Assembly (NCBI GenBank): GCA_024449915.1
Contig: JAMZAV010004549.1
Location: 81,624 to 145,623 of the forward strand
Direction: 5' to 3'
Source of the DNA: Sweltsa coloradensis
Taxonomy: Eukaryota > Arthropoda > Insecta > Plecoptera > Chloroperlidae
DNA length: 64,000 bases
The position numbers and the translations under genes are program-made. Every line of letters begins with the position of its first letter. Positions within the stretch are counted from its first letter, which is position 1. The notes under the pieces were generated by a model. The model did not search any database, had not been told where the DNA came from, and saw only the letters and a list, made by a program, of their open reading frames with translations. Of this stretch, positions 39,855 to 50,513 are shown piece after piece.

Positions 39855-40906
39855 TGTCAGACTAGGAGGGACCTAGGCCTTTTGGTCGTGAGTGTTACTT
39901 CTGCCTGGGTGGCTGTAACTAGGGACGCAGCAGCCGGCCTCCCAGGACATAACCCCTCTTAGGCCTTAGGCTCCTAGAATCGACCGGGACCTTGGGTTGA
40001 TGAGGATTCTAGAGGATGCGGGGTAAAGAACAGTACATAACTACAGCTTTCAATTCAAAGAAGGGGCACTGTATTAAATAAACACCACATTCCTATTCTG
40101 ACCAAGGGTTAAGCCTGTGCATGCCGTTGCCTGATTGACGTGTTGGGTTCCCACAATTACTCTCTTAGTTACTCTTTAGATGTGAATACATGACTTACTT
40201 TATACCCTCAGGACTGTGGTAGGACGACTCTACGAACAGACTGGCCCCTTTGGTTGGACCGCTCTCCCTCTGTAGACGCTGGACCCTCTGGAGTGGCCTG
40301 TAGTCGAACTCTTCCCTCTTGACGGCTACTCGAACGCTTCTCCCATGTAGGTCTTGAGTCTTCACCGCATAGACTTATCCACTCACGGCTAAGTACCAGC
40401 TTCAAAGCTTGCTCGGACCCGTCACTCTTAGTACGTCCTTGCTCAAGTGTGATCTCCACTGGACTGCCCCCTTAGCGACCTCGCTTGCCTACGGGAGAGC
40501 TAGTCCCCCTCCCCGCCAGCCAAACCACGTGTGTCTCTCGCCCAATCCGCGCTTCTTCCACTGTCCAGGTTCCCCGAGCCAAACATCGCTTTACATAATT
40601 CGGCCAAATAAACATTCAACTCAGCATAAACATTCCATCGAAAATCCAGAATTGTTATATCAATACAACTGACGAAACCATCTGTCAGCACCTCACTCCG
40701 TAAACACACACCTCGTTATTTGGGCCAGCTTGATTACTTCACAGCCAACATTCCGCTGCCCAACTAGGTCACATTGCAAATGACGTCAATCGTTAGGTAA
40801 CGCCAAAGTTGTTACTTCCAACTAATAAACACCTCTTGCTGCAACTCGATGCCTCTTAACTGAATAGAACTCCAGATATTCGGATAAACTATCCAAATAT
40901 ATGACA
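39855..40906 (-). repeat. 5' LTR
   Basis: 1052 bp, nearly identical to 35012-36063. Visible differences include agcagcc for agcggcc, gaccggg for gaccagg, gctcggaccc for gctcgggccc, and ccgctgccc for ccactgacc. It holds the same CRE at 40781-40788 and the element's promoter would lie here. Confidence 0.92.
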
Positions 40907-40910
40907 ATAT

Positions 40911-41087
40911 TGTCGCAGATCGTTCTCGCTACGGCTGAGCCGTCTCGCGTTTCTGATGGGGAAGAGTGGCGATGGACAGGGAGATAAATGAATGGTCTGT
41001 GCTTGCTGTCTTCTTGTTAGACTCTGAATCAACTGGTCTGCTCGGTCGCAAAACAGATAGAGCTGGCCGGATCCTCCACCCCAGTCA
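40911..41087 (-). CDS. DOK/IRS-type docking protein, PTB end (first part of last exon)
   Basis: A strong acceptor (GTTCTTTCCGCAG) precedes 41087. The frame reads DWGGGSGQLYLFCDRADQLI, matching the last strands and C-terminal helix of an IRS-type PTB domain (the GpG.f.F...I..l pattern of DOK proteins). It continues through a Ser-rich linker ending ENDLRQYC. At 40911 it meets the LTR element; the interrupted codons resume at 35011 in the same frame (QYC, then SPEEA). PTB domains bind NPxY-type phosphotyrosines on receptors, placing the protein at the inner plasma membrane. Upstream exons with the PH domain and the rest of the PTB domain were not found in the window. Confidence 0.78.
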
Positions 41088-41819
41088 CTGCGGAAAGAAC
41101 ACCGTTCATTTCCTTGCATCAGTGGCTTAGGAAAACTTTTTTTTTAGTGCGGGGATCATACTAAAGTTGACTACGAGGTTGGGCGGGCAAACCGGGGTCT
41201 GGGGCGAAGCCCCAGCCGCAGGACTGCTTTTTCGCCGTAGGCGAGATTTTTTTAAAAGGTGCCCTTGATAGGTGGCCTAAAACACGTTTACAGGCGAATT
41301 TTAAGGGTCACATTTTGAAGCTAATATTGCATTGAAGATTGATTACCTGACTAAAATCGGTCGACAGTTTGCTTGGGAGTGAAAACACTGCGCACAAAAT
41401 ATAATTAGACGAGTGAGCGAAGCGAATGAGGATTCTGTTACGCTCTACTCGATCGGGCCTTGGTACGGCCGGGTCATACGGCCGAACGGCCAAATAGATT
41501 GAGCTGAAATTTTAAACACACATCCGTGACCAGGTAACTGAGAACTGCTAACAAAATGAGCAATATCTGTTGCGATTTAAGCTCACAAGAAATAAAAATG
41601 TGAAAAATTTGAACTTAGTTTGCAAATGTTTAAAATACCCATTAGTAAAATAGAACACAGCCTGTGAAAGTTTGCGATCAGATGAACAAAGTAAATGTTT
41701 ATTATTATTATTTTGTTTTCATTTCTTCTGTCATTCTGTAAACGATGCTGGCTATCAAGGATACTACTATTATACACTTCGCTTGGGCTGGTGATGATCT
41801 ACAAGAAACAGTGCGACGT
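41088..41819. other. Intron with a strong GC hairpin
   Basis: No further exon was recognised. A 17-nt hairpin, CTGGGGC-GAA-GCCCCAG, lies at 41199-41215, and GC-rich inverted words (cggccgggtcatacggccg) lie near 41466-41490. gagtgagcgaagcgaatga at about 41412 resembles the start motif of the Helitron-like repeats, hinting at an old copy. Confidence 0.4.
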
Positions 41820-42540
41820 ATTTTATCTCGCAAACATCAGCTGGTAAGAAGGGTAGTTTATTACTTTCCGAAACTAGAATGCGAGCTCTGGCAGTCGTTG
41901 TCGGGGACCCCCATATTCTCTGACGACCTTCCCAACGACGACGACCAGGACAAAACGACCGATGACAAAGACGATGACGACCACGACGCAAGAACCCTCC
42001 CTTTTATTTCTGACCAGCACCAGCATGGGATTTTCCTCCCTATATATCCTCTAGGTAAGAGTGGTGATTTTTGACCTAGCGGTTGTCGCACCCTTAATCC
42101 AAACTAAAACTAAATTGGGACGTATGGGACCAGCCTTTTCATAATAGGACGACGACAAACGGTTGACGCACCCTAAAACCAAAAAACTATAAACCACTTT
42201 CTCTGTTCGCCTAGGCCTAAATATTTTAATTTTTTGGGTTTATTTGGATTAAAGACGCGTCAACCGTTAGGTCATAATGCAAGACTCTAGCCTAGGGAGG
42301 AGTGGAGTGGCCCATGCTTGGTCAGAACCAGCCATGGGTAAGGGGAGGAAGGGGGATTTCTCACGTCGTGGTCGTCATTGTCTTTGTCATCGTTCGTTGT
42401 GTCATTGTCACCGTCGTCGGGGAGGTCGTCAAGGGAAGGGGGAGGTGTCCCCGACGACGATTGCCAGAGCTCGCCTCTGGTTTTGGGGAGTATAGTATAC
42501 TTCCCTCTTATTAGCTGATGTTTGCGAGGTGGACCTTTTC
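41820..42540. mobile_element. Palindromic (foldback) element
   Basis: Two arms of roughly 280 bp are inverted copies. ctcgcaaacatcagct at about 41827 pairs with agctgatgtttgcgag at about 42512. gcgagctctggcag...tcgtcggggac pairs with gtccccgacgacgattgccagagctcgc. gcggttgtcgcacccttaatcc pairs with ggattaaagacgcgtcaaccg. About 140 bp of spacer separates them. The arms are GAC/GTC-rich and open in several frames by composition only. The words cgaaactagaa and gcgagctctgg also occur near 1438-1457, beside the giant palindrome. Confidence 0.7.
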
Positions 42541-42751
42541 TCTTGAATCGCCTTTTACGATAAGCAGAGCAATGCTCTGGGCCAATTCTACCCCGAACCC
42601 AGACGGAATCGTCTTTAATTTTTCATACATTGACGCTGGAGGAAGTACCTGTTCTAAGGGTCATACATCGGCCGTTCCATTTAGCCTGGGGTGAAGCCTA
42701 TCTGTTCAACAAGGGTCTGTGACCACAAATGTTTGTATTCAGATTATACTT
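42541..42751. other. No feature seen
   Basis: Short spacer between two inverted-repeat elements. Confidence 0.4.
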
Positions 42752-43029
42752 GGGAAACGCCAAAGTCGTTGTTAGACGAGTGAGTGAGCCATGTGTTGAG
42801 TACCCGCTAACATAACTTTTCTACCCCCAACCTTAGGCCTCCCTAGCCTATCATTGGCTAAAGTGGTGCATTATGGCCGAACAGTTGACGTGTCCTTAAA
42901 CTTAAAAAATTAAAAACCCTATTATTTATACCACAATAATTTTAATTACCTAACTTAAATCCAATTAATGTTCACGGGTACTCAACACGTGGCTCTCTCA
43001 CTCGTCTAACAACGACTTTGGCGTTTCCC
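42752..43029. mobile_element. MITE with long terminal inverted repeats
   Basis: About 60-bp inverted ends, starting GGGAAACGCCAAAGTCGTTG and ending with its complement, enclose about 150 bp. The ends continue through gttagacgagtgag and gttgagtaccc. No clear target duplication. The interior has ttgacgtgtccttaa, related to ttgacgcgtccttaa in the giant palindrome. Confidence 0.8.
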
Positions 43030-43531
43030 TAGTGAATAGTCTAAAATCAGATGGCTAGTCGAGTCTCGCAAATCACGTCTCTTACGGAATCTTTCTAAAA
43101 AATGTTAACAAAAACCTTCCTTTTTGTTTGTGCAAGCCTGACTGTAGTAAAAATCCTAAAAATCACCCAACAAGCTATAAGTTAGCAAGTGACACCCATA
43201 CCTGGCTTGACGTTATGACGTAATCGGGTCCTACGAGGAGGATGACGCAATTCAAAGAGATGATTTTGGCTTGATTTTATTAAAGACTTCACACAACTGC
43301 GCCCTCATTACGTCTTACTTTTGGTGCGGAATTTAAACGTCGTTTTTGAAACGAAGTTTCGTTTTGAAACTGTTTATATTAAGTAGAATAAAAGAGCTAA
43401 TTGATTTTATTTTCATGCAAATATCCTATTGTGGAGGGATGTCCGAGGGCGTTTAAGAGGGAGGACTCAATCCCTCGCATTCGCATTAACGACTAATAGT
43501 CCAGCAGATAAGTAAAAAGATTGTGGGATAC
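43030..43531. other. No gene seen
   Basis: No exon or element was recognised. A cluster of gaaacgaag/tttcgttt words at about 43345-43370 forms a short imperfect hairpin. Confidence 0.4.
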
Positions 43532-43717
43532 CGCGCTACCGACAGAGTTAACTCATGGGTAACCTGCTATTGTCAGATGTAACTCATGGGTAACGTGCTA
43601 CCGACAGAGTTAACTCATGGGTAACGTGCTATTGTCAGATGTAACTCATGGGTAACGTGCTACCGACAGAGTTAACTCATGGGTAACGTGCTACCGACAG
43701 AGTTAACTTTCAGGCAA
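43532..43717 (+). repeat. 31-bp minisatellite, two alternating variants
   Basis: Six 31-bp units share gctA..., then taactcatgggtaa. Variant A has ctaccgacagagt and variant B has ctattgtcagatg. The order is A-B-A-B-A-A, with the last unit diverged (tttcaggcaa). It lies about 220 bp downstream of the protease exon on its strand. Confidence 0.95.
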
Positions 43718-43935
43718 CGTCTAAGTCTTTGATCCAAGAGGTAGACGGGCTGACACCCATCCCATCCCTGTTAATCCAGACAAAAAGTTTTCCCTCAAAT
43801 TTTCTTCAGTCAACAAGGCGAATTCCGGATAGCCCTAGGACATTCCCTACCTGCCGCCATCACACCCTTACCCAAGACATCTAAACCTGATGTATTCAGT
43901 AGATTAGTGAGCTTTAGCTTACATGTTTTACTCAC

Positions 43936-44105
43936 GTAGCCTAGGCGTGCAAGCCACGGGTAGGCCCCCATGGCTGCAGTGTAGCCTCCTACAATTCTAT
44001 CCGAGGACGATAACCTACACTTATTTGTGTCGAAGAGCCGCCATCTTGGATGTAGGGTGGGATCATAGTTATCTGGCGCGGTATTATTATCAGCGCCGGC
44101 ATCTT
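43936..44105 (-). CDS. Paralogous serine protease exon (activation site, IVGG)
   Basis: The minus strand reads RWRLFDTNKC, SSSDRIVGG, then AMGAYPWLARLGY, ending exactly at a GTGAGT donor (exon end 43936). An acceptor-like TTTCCAG precedes 44105. About 50 residues are alignable with the exon at 26.81-26.96 kb, with near-identity over the IVGG block and divergence before it, so the two are paralogues from local duplication. The docking-protein gene lies between them on the same strand, which argues for two genes rather than alternative exons of one. Catalytic exons for this copy were not found. A secreted trypsin-like zymogen is the likely product if the gene is intact. Confidence 0.75.
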
Positions 44106-44538
44106 CTGGAAATTCGAGCAATCCGTGCATGGAGCCACCCATATTCTGCTACACGACCTCATATCAATCAAACTGCACTATATCTGCATGGGTGGTTAAT
44201 TTTTTTTGCAGATAAGCTCTCACACAAAAGTTTAGAAACAAAAAGATTTACGTTATTTTATTTTCAAAGAAGATTTTCAAAATAGCTTTCAAATATTATG
44301 TTTACTTCTATATCATTATGAATTCATCAATATTAATTGTTTCTACGAGAACTTCTTTTGTAAAACTATGAGACCGTATGACGCAGGGGTTGGAGTGGAG
44401 GGTAACACTGTTGCTTATATCATGTACTTGTTTGTATCGACACGAGCTGATGTTAAAGTTGACGTACAGTGTAGTATCACTATCAATGCTGGTAAGATCC
44501 AGGCCATGGCTTTCGTCCTGTCAAACACACCAACAACA
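44106..44538. other. No gene seen
   Basis: No exon was recognised upstream of the paralogous protease exon. Confidence 0.4.
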
Positions 44539-44540
44539 TA

Positions 44541-44571
<31 letters not shown>

Positions 44572-44572
44572 A
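44539..44572 (+). repeat. (AT)n(GT)n microsatellite
   Basis: About 11 AT units then 5 GT units, next to the Penelope-like element's end. A second (AT)n lies at the other end (53338-53356). Confidence 0.9.
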
Positions 44573-44574
44573 GT

Positions 44575-45357
44575 TTTAAGTATCTTTACAGTAAATAATC
44601 ACGCACAGTATTATAGAAAATAACTTTTAATCCCAACGTTTCAGAAAAACTATGTTTCCATTTTCCATTTCCACAAACTCGCCGTCAACAAGATGGAAAC
44701 AACATCTGCTTTGGCACAACATGTCAAGAAGGACGGTCATTCCATTGATTTTGACGGAATGAGGCCTCTTAATTGCCATGGTAAGCCATCTATCTAGTCG
44801 AATCGTCAGAGAGGCAGTGGAAATTGAGAAGCACCCACTCAATCTTAACAAACGAGATGATGGCAAGCGTTTGGCTCAATCGTGGAAGCCTGCTTTGATT
44901 GAGAGGTTAGTCAAAGAAAGCGGTATAGCGGCTGATAGAGTGCCTGCAGTTCTAGACGAACGTGGGACGGTCCGGACGGACCCAACCATCTTGTCTAGAA
45001 ATTTGGAATCCAGCAGAATGGCTAGAAGTCATACTGCAGCTCTTGAAAAGTATGAGACTGAGCCGCCTGTGGTACCAAGACATGAAGACAGCGATAGGCC
45101 TGCTAGAATGGTCACAAGAAGTCACACTCACAATGCAACCAAGTGATTTGATTTTAGGTTCACTGCAATTGGATCTTTGTAATTTTCTATGTTTGCAAGG
45201 TAGTGTGTTTTTTGTTTCTATTTGTTTGTTTTAATAATGCTGTTGTTGTTTTATCGAATTTTTGTTTTACCTTTCCCTTGAAAAAGGAAACATAGTTTTT
45301 CTGAAACGTTGGGATTAAAAGTTATTTTCTATAATACTGTGCGTGATTATTTACCGT
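44575..45357 (+). mobile_element. Penelope-like element, upstream partial copy (pLTR)
   Basis: A terminal segment at 44575-44671 (gtatctttac, then cccaacgtttcagaaaaact) is the inverted complement of 45277-45357 plus the first bases after 50513. Between them is the 3' part of the element's ORF, including the endonuclease end and C-terminus (44778-45146 shows IVREAVEIEKHPLNLNKRDD). Penelope-like elements commonly carry such partial upstream copies. The sequence is continued at 50514 after removal of the BEL insertion. Confidence 0.8.
45353..45357 (+). other. Target-site duplication of BEL element (left)
   Basis: ACCGT before the left LTR; the same five bases follow the right LTR at 50514-50518. 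Confidence 0.85.
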
Positions 45358-45905
45358 TGTTCGCCCCTTTTCCCCGGCGCTATTTTGGTAGTTATATTTT
45401 CCTTATTTTGGTATTTTTGTTTGTATTCAAAATTTTCACTATTGTTATCACCTGTTTGAATTTCTGCCTACAGACGTCTTTCCTGGTTTTTCTCGCGTTC
45501 GACTTTTGCAAGTATTGTTTCAATGCAGTCCCCTCTAGCCTTCACTCGAAAAGTGCAAAGTTCTTTTCGTCCCCAAATTCTTTCGCTCGAAACTCGAAAG
45601 CACGTGCCGTTCTCCGGACTTTGCACTCACTGTACGTACTCAAGTCGTAAGCGCCTCCGCTCCGTCTTGGAATACAACGACGGGTTTCCGAGCTGCAGCC
45701 CTTTGGGTTTGCTTGCCTTCCAGCATTCTCTAACTCCTATCATTTTCCAAACCATTTCTTTATCCCTGTTCTCTTCGCGGGGGGTTTAACATCTCGCCAT
45801 CGTACTTACTCTGCCTGCCCCCTTAGCCTAGTCAAATTCGGGTAAGTTCAGATCAAAATATATTACAGCCTTTATTCTGGGAGTTGAGCACCTGGCTCGA
45901 ACACA
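45358..45905 (+). repeat. BEL/Pao 5' LTR
   Basis: 548 bp, TG...CA. It contains tcactattgttatcacc and the segment from gcgttcgactt to gtgcaaagttc, shared with 49956-50513. Confidence 0.88.
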
Positions 45906-45923
45906 TGGTCCCCCGAACCGAGC
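45906..45923 (+). other. BEL primer-binding site
   Basis: TGGTCCCCCGAACCGAGC, starting immediately after the LTR, as required for tRNA priming. The tRNA was not identified. Confidence 0.65.
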
Positions 45924-47070
45924 TCCGGTGTTTTTTCCGCATTTTCGAAAATAGTTTCTTTTAAAGGGTTAGCCTTGTTGGTCGTCGCACACACACAGGG
46001 TTTTTTGAGTGTTGTTTTTCCGCTCTCGTTTTTCTGTGGATGCGCTATTCAGTGAAATTTGTCTCTTAGTTGTTTCCTCTTAGTTGATATTTTAAATCCC
46101 CGTTCTCTGGAAAGTTGCAAGTAGAGAAAAAGTTAGTTGCTCGACGCGGTTTTATTTTCGCGTCCGTTCACAAACGTAAAGCGTTCGAGAAAATAAAACC
46201 CGATAAAGTTGAGTCTTTGGGCCCGTTTTGAAAATTTGTTAAATTTGGAAATCGTTTTCCCGCGAAATCCAAATGCTTTTGCCGAACCAACCCAAGTAGT
46301 TTTTCCCCGCAAAAAGATCGAAATAGACAAAGTTAAAGACATTTTTTGAAACGCTTTTTTTGCTTGTAAGTTCGTTATATACGGGATAAATAAATCAGCC
46401 CCGGGTTTTTGGCTAAAACCTGGTCCCTGCCCGCCTCAGTTCAACCATCCTTGCTTTCCCAGTCATAGATTTTCCCAAAAGTTCAAAGAACATTTGCAAA
46501 GGGCCCAAATTCTATTCTCTTTTCAAATCTCTGATCGATGATAATAATCATTGTAAGTTCAAAAGTTACACTTTTTAAAAATTCATTGTCGAAATCTTTG
46601 GGCCCCATCCGAGTTTAAAACTAAAAAATTACCCCCCTCGTTGAAACTCTATCTCTCTTTATCAAAACAAGCTTTTTCGGGGAGTTTGATGTCCAAAATT
46701 TTAGATTTTTTTCCCTCTAAAAACGTCATCCGACGGTCTTCAAGCGTTTCAAAAAACACATCGCAACTCTGTAAAAATCTCTAAAAGTCTGAATTTCCCA
46801 TTTAGGTGATTTTTATTGTTAGGGCTTTACAAACCGAGGTTTTAAATTCGCGGCTTTAAAAACAACAAAAATCAAATTCAACCCCCGATTACAAATCGCT
46901 AACGTTTTTCTCGAAGACCAATCTAGAACGAGGAGTTAGTGCTGTCGGGAAAAGTTCTGTTACTCCCGCAAAAGTTCTCCCCCTTAAACAAAATCAAACC
47001 TTGTTAGTGTCGCACTGCTCGAACAACAGGTCACGAGTCCCCAGTAACTCATCTCGTAATCCTCTCATCA
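45924..47070 (+). other. BEL leader and gag region, unreadable
   Basis: Expected to hold the leader and most of gag, but no continuous frame survives. Errors are dense and no motif was recognised. Confidence 0.4.
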
Positions 47071-47073
47071 ACT

Positions 47074-49870
47074 GTGCCCGCTTGTTCGGTATGTAAGGCT
47101 TTCATAATTTACCAGTGCAATGTTTTCCGTGGTTTTAAACCCATAGACCAACTTTTTATGACCGCTGGCCAATTAAAACGCTTTTTTAAATTTGTAGGGT
47201 GCAATCTGCGCCCAACCTTTCCACGAAACTTTTTCTGTGTGTCAAAGCTTAAACATCATTCTATTTTCATTGAAATCCGCCCGTCTCTCCGACGATACTC
47301 CTGTCCCCCGACAAGGCCCTTTCAGCGCCCCGGGCTCTTCATGTCAAGCCCAGGTTCGAGCCCCACTCACAAACCATACTAGGCCCCGTTGTGCACTCAT
47401 TATGACGCGCAGGGGATATGCCCCCTTTTCGCGGGGTTTTTGGGGGGCACAAACTTGCTATCACAAGTGTTTGAAAACGTTTTGGGCTTGAAAGTCAATC
47501 CAGCCACCCCCAAAATCATTTTCGGAAAAACTAATCTCGGTGCAGGGTTTTGTCAATGCATTTTTTAGCTTCTCGCTCTCGGGAACCCTCTATCATTAAA
47601 GCACACTTTCCCTCTAACTATTCCCGGCAATTTCCCTACATCCCCGGCCACTGACTCATAGGCGCTATCATGACCTTGCCCGCTGAGTCGCTTAAATGTC
47701 CCCAGGCCCCTTGATTTCCTCATTGGGCCGATCCTACTCAGACTTCTCGTAATCCGGACAAAACGTGAGGCAGCAAACCGCCCACTCAAACGGTTTTGGT
47801 TGGGTAATCTTAGGTCCGGGCCCCGCTACTCAACCAGCACCTGAGTCATCTACTCATTTCTCGCTGGACAAACTCCCCGTTGAAAATACTCTCCGTTCCC
47901 TTTTGGGAAACAGAAGAAAATCGCGACCTCCCTCTCTGGACCCAAATGGATTCGTCGTTTAAGACACTTCATTAAAATCACTCTCGGACCCCCCTGGCCC
48001 CTACCGGTCATTACCCCTTCAAGCCCGATTTTCGTCATGCCAGGCTACAATCGTGATGTCGCGCTCAAGACTTTTGTCAGTTTAGGCGTGTCTGAGCGTG
48101 ATCCTCCCCTTCATGGGCTCTTCATGAGTTTAGAGTGATTTCCTCGTTTACTGCAAGCGCCTCCTCTCGACCCCGGGGAAAAAATAATCCCGCTCATTGT
48201 GTACACAAGGTCACAAGCTCTACCCCTAAAATGCGAGTGGTATTCAGCGCCTCTGGGGGCTGCTCCCCCTGGACCTGTTGAACCACCCCCCATGGTTCTC
48301 TGGTTCCCCTTATGCGTTTTTCCCCCCTCCAGGGGGTCCGCTCGGTCCTTTGGGTTTAAAACCCCGCCACGCTTTCCCCAGTGAAGCGTCTCCACGGTGC
48401 TGATAACTCATGATCCCCTCATTGATCCTCTGCTTGTCAAACTGCAGAGTTTCCCTCGCTCTTAAAGCCAACGCGTGTTGGGCAGTGGTACGCTTTTTTC
48501 CCCATTTGCTTGTCGTCGAAGTAACCTTGCACCCCCCTCTGGTCCTTGCTCCCGTCCGATTTGAGGACGCGTGCCCTGTTCTGCGCATCACCAGCAGCAG
48601 TACTTCGCTATGAGCTCAAGCAACTGGCTAAAAAAAACCCCGTTCGTGACCCCCCCCCATCGCCCCCCTCAACCCTTTATTGACTCCCGTGGGTTTTTTA
48701 GGGGGGGCGGCAGGTTCATATTCTTTTCCCCCCCGAAGAAGCTCGTCATCCTCTCTTGCTTCCCAAGGAAGGGCCCTTTTTCCGCGCTCTTTTGTGAGCC
48801 CTTCCTCTCCCCCTTGCACTTGGCCCCCGCACTGTGCAAGCCTCATTCAGCAGATGTATTGTTATCTTCTGCGTGGTTTGTTACGGCAAAAACATTCGTC
48901 GCTGCTTAACCTGTTTCAAAATTTCCCCGCCCAAACCTAAACAGCCAATTATGGCCAAACTGCTGAAAACCCCGCGTTAAGCCTTCGCGTGCGTTCCCCC
49001 ACGTGGGGACAAAACTACGCTGGCCCATTTCAGTGAAGACGAGTCCTGTCGTAATGCCTCCATCGCAAAAGGCTACTTATTCCTTCGTCGCATGGCCACC
49101 AAAATTTTGCACCTTAAGCTGGTTCTCACCTGTCCCCGAAACTTTCCTGCCTGTTTGATCGGTTTCTCGCCCCGGGGTGGGGTCCCCGCTCACATTTACT
49201 CCGACTTGGCCGTAAAATCTAGGTGCCCCGCTCGCTGCTCCGGAATCTACGATTTTCTCACGGCGTGAGACCGCCTCGGGACAAGCTTGCATACGAATTT
49301 AGGTGGCATTTCCCCCCCCTTACGCTCCTAATTTTGGTGGACTTTGGAAGCCGGGGTAAAATCCCCAAGTTACTCCTGCATCGACAATTTAAAGGGCTCC
49401 GCCCTTAATTTCGAGGAATACTCCCCCGTTTCACGCATCGAAGCCGTGTTGAAAAAGCGTCCCTTTGTGCCACTTCGTTCGACCCCTTGGATGGGCCCAG
49501 ATTACCCCCTCCCCCACATTTTTGACGCAACCCCGCTTCTCGCACCCCCGAATTGCTGTCGTCGAGAATGCCTCACCTTCTCTCGTTGGGTTCAAGTCCG
49601 TCAAAGCATCAAAGCTTTTGGGCACGTTGGTCCTCGAGTATCTGCACACGAGATGCAGTGGGGAAGTGGGTGCCGCGTGCCCCAACCTCAAGGTCGGTGA
49701 CGGGCTTCGTTTGGAAAAACCCCTACCACTCCTTTGTCTTGGCCTATTGGCCGGGTGGGACAAGTGGCCCCGGCAAGACAAAAAATCATCAGAGTGGGGT
49801 CCCTTCGGACTCCCAAAAAAGTGTTTACCCGTCGGTGAACAAGTTGGTGATCCCCCCTCCTTTTTAGTTT
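47074..49870 (+). pseudogene. BEL/Pao gag-pol remains
   Basis: Recognisable pieces on the plus strand, in several frames. First, a Cys-rich gag end at about 47074-47260 (CSVCK, YQCNVFRGFKPID, then spaced Cys and KLKHHS). Second, the end of an aspartic protease of the Pao type at about 47700-47840 (an IGA/IGP-like turn, then GWVILGP). Third, RT motifs at 48231-48269 (MRVVFSASGGCSP, where the family has RVVFDAS) and near 48844-48870 (ADVLLSS, where YVDD is expected). Fourth, an integrase C-terminal segment at about 49680-49867 (PNLKVGD, then SVYPSVNKLVIPPPF). The integrase core was not recognised. Every frame is short, so the copy is dead or too poorly sequenced to judge. Confidence 0.72.
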
Positions 49871-49955
49871 TTCGTTTTGGCTCGGTCTTATATAGTTGTA
49901 GTTCTTAATTTTTTCTTGGGCCCCATCTAAAATATCCATTTTAGGTGGGCGGTTA

Positions 49956-50513
49956 TGTTCGCGCCATTTCCCGGGGCCCATTTTTGGGGTTTTATTTTTT
50001 TCTTAGCTATTGGGATTTCTTGTTTCGTATTCATAAGTTGCCACTATTGTTATCACCCGTTTGAATTTTTGCCCATCAAAGCATTTTTCCCGGTTTTCTG
50101 CGTTCGACTTTATGCAATATTGTTTTTAATGCAGTTCGCCTCTAGCCCTTTATCGAGAGTGCAAAGTTCGTTTTTGTCTAATTCTTTCGCTCGCAACTCG
50201 AACGCACGTGCCCTTTCCCGGGCATTGCACTCACTGTAGATCAAGTGCGTAGCCGCCCGCCGCGTCCGTCTTGGGAAAACAACGCGGGTTTTCCCAGTGC
50301 AGTTTGGTTCGACTTGCCTTCCAGCATTTCTAACTTCCTACTATCTTCCAAAATCGAGTTTCTTTATCCCTTTTTTTCTCTCTCGCGGTGGGCTTAACAC
50401 TCGCCCATCGTACTACCTTGCACTGCCTCCTTCAGCACGAAAAATCGGGGGGAAGTTCAGATCAAAATATACATACAGTCCCTATTCCGGGGTGAGCACC
50501 CGGCTCGAAAAAA
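49956..50513 (+). repeat. BEL/Pao 3' LTR
   Basis: About 558 bp, aligning along its length with 45358-45905. A purine-rich AGGTGGGCGG precedes it (49943-49952). Confidence 0.85.

Larger units (their letters stand above)
35012..40906 (-). mobile_element. Gypsy-class LTR retrotransposon, internally deleted
   Basis: Two 1052-bp direct repeats begin TGTCAG and end ATGACA on the plus strand, flanked by a 4-bp target duplication ATAT (35008-35011 and 40907-40910). Transcription is on the minus strand: 5' LTR, then a primer-binding site starting TGG immediately inside it, then pol, then 1.7 kb without retroviral coding, then a purine tract next to the 3' LTR. No gag, protease or integrase core is recognisable, so this copy could not move on its own. 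The pol order RT-RNase H places it in Ty3/Gypsy. The insertion interrupts a coding exon. Confidence 0.92.
45358..50513 (+). mobile_element. BEL/Pao LTR retrotransposon
   Basis: Direct LTRs of about 550 bp start TGTTCG and end GGCTCGAACACA (read ggctcgaaaaaa in the error-prone right copy), with a 5-bp ACCGT duplication. A primer-binding site beginning TGG abuts the left LTR. The interior, about 4.05 kb, has in order a gag-type Cys-rich region, an A17-like protease, RT fragments and an integrase C-terminal segment. That order and these motifs are BEL/Pao. The interior is shorter than a full element and broken in many frames. Much of this is probably sequencing error, since homopolymer errors are frequent. 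Confidence 0.88.

Noticed and set aside
40208..40459. 83-aa ORF in the LTR (and its 65-aa partner at 35365)
   Set aside because: It lies wholly inside the LTR, has no gag-like motif, and is duplicated simply because both LTRs are. Probably chance.
41861..42514. Asp/Arg/Val-rich ORFs on both strands
   Set aside because: They arise from GAC/GTC-rich composition in the arms of the palindromic element; no domain, and both strands are open equally.
43532..43717. CRISPR-like array
   Set aside because: The 31-bp units are head-to-tail without unique spacers; this is a minisatellite in an animal genome.
48111..49292. Pro/Gly-rich minus-strand ORFs in the BEL interior
   Set aside because: They are antisense shadows of the GC-richer BEL pol remains on the plus strand.
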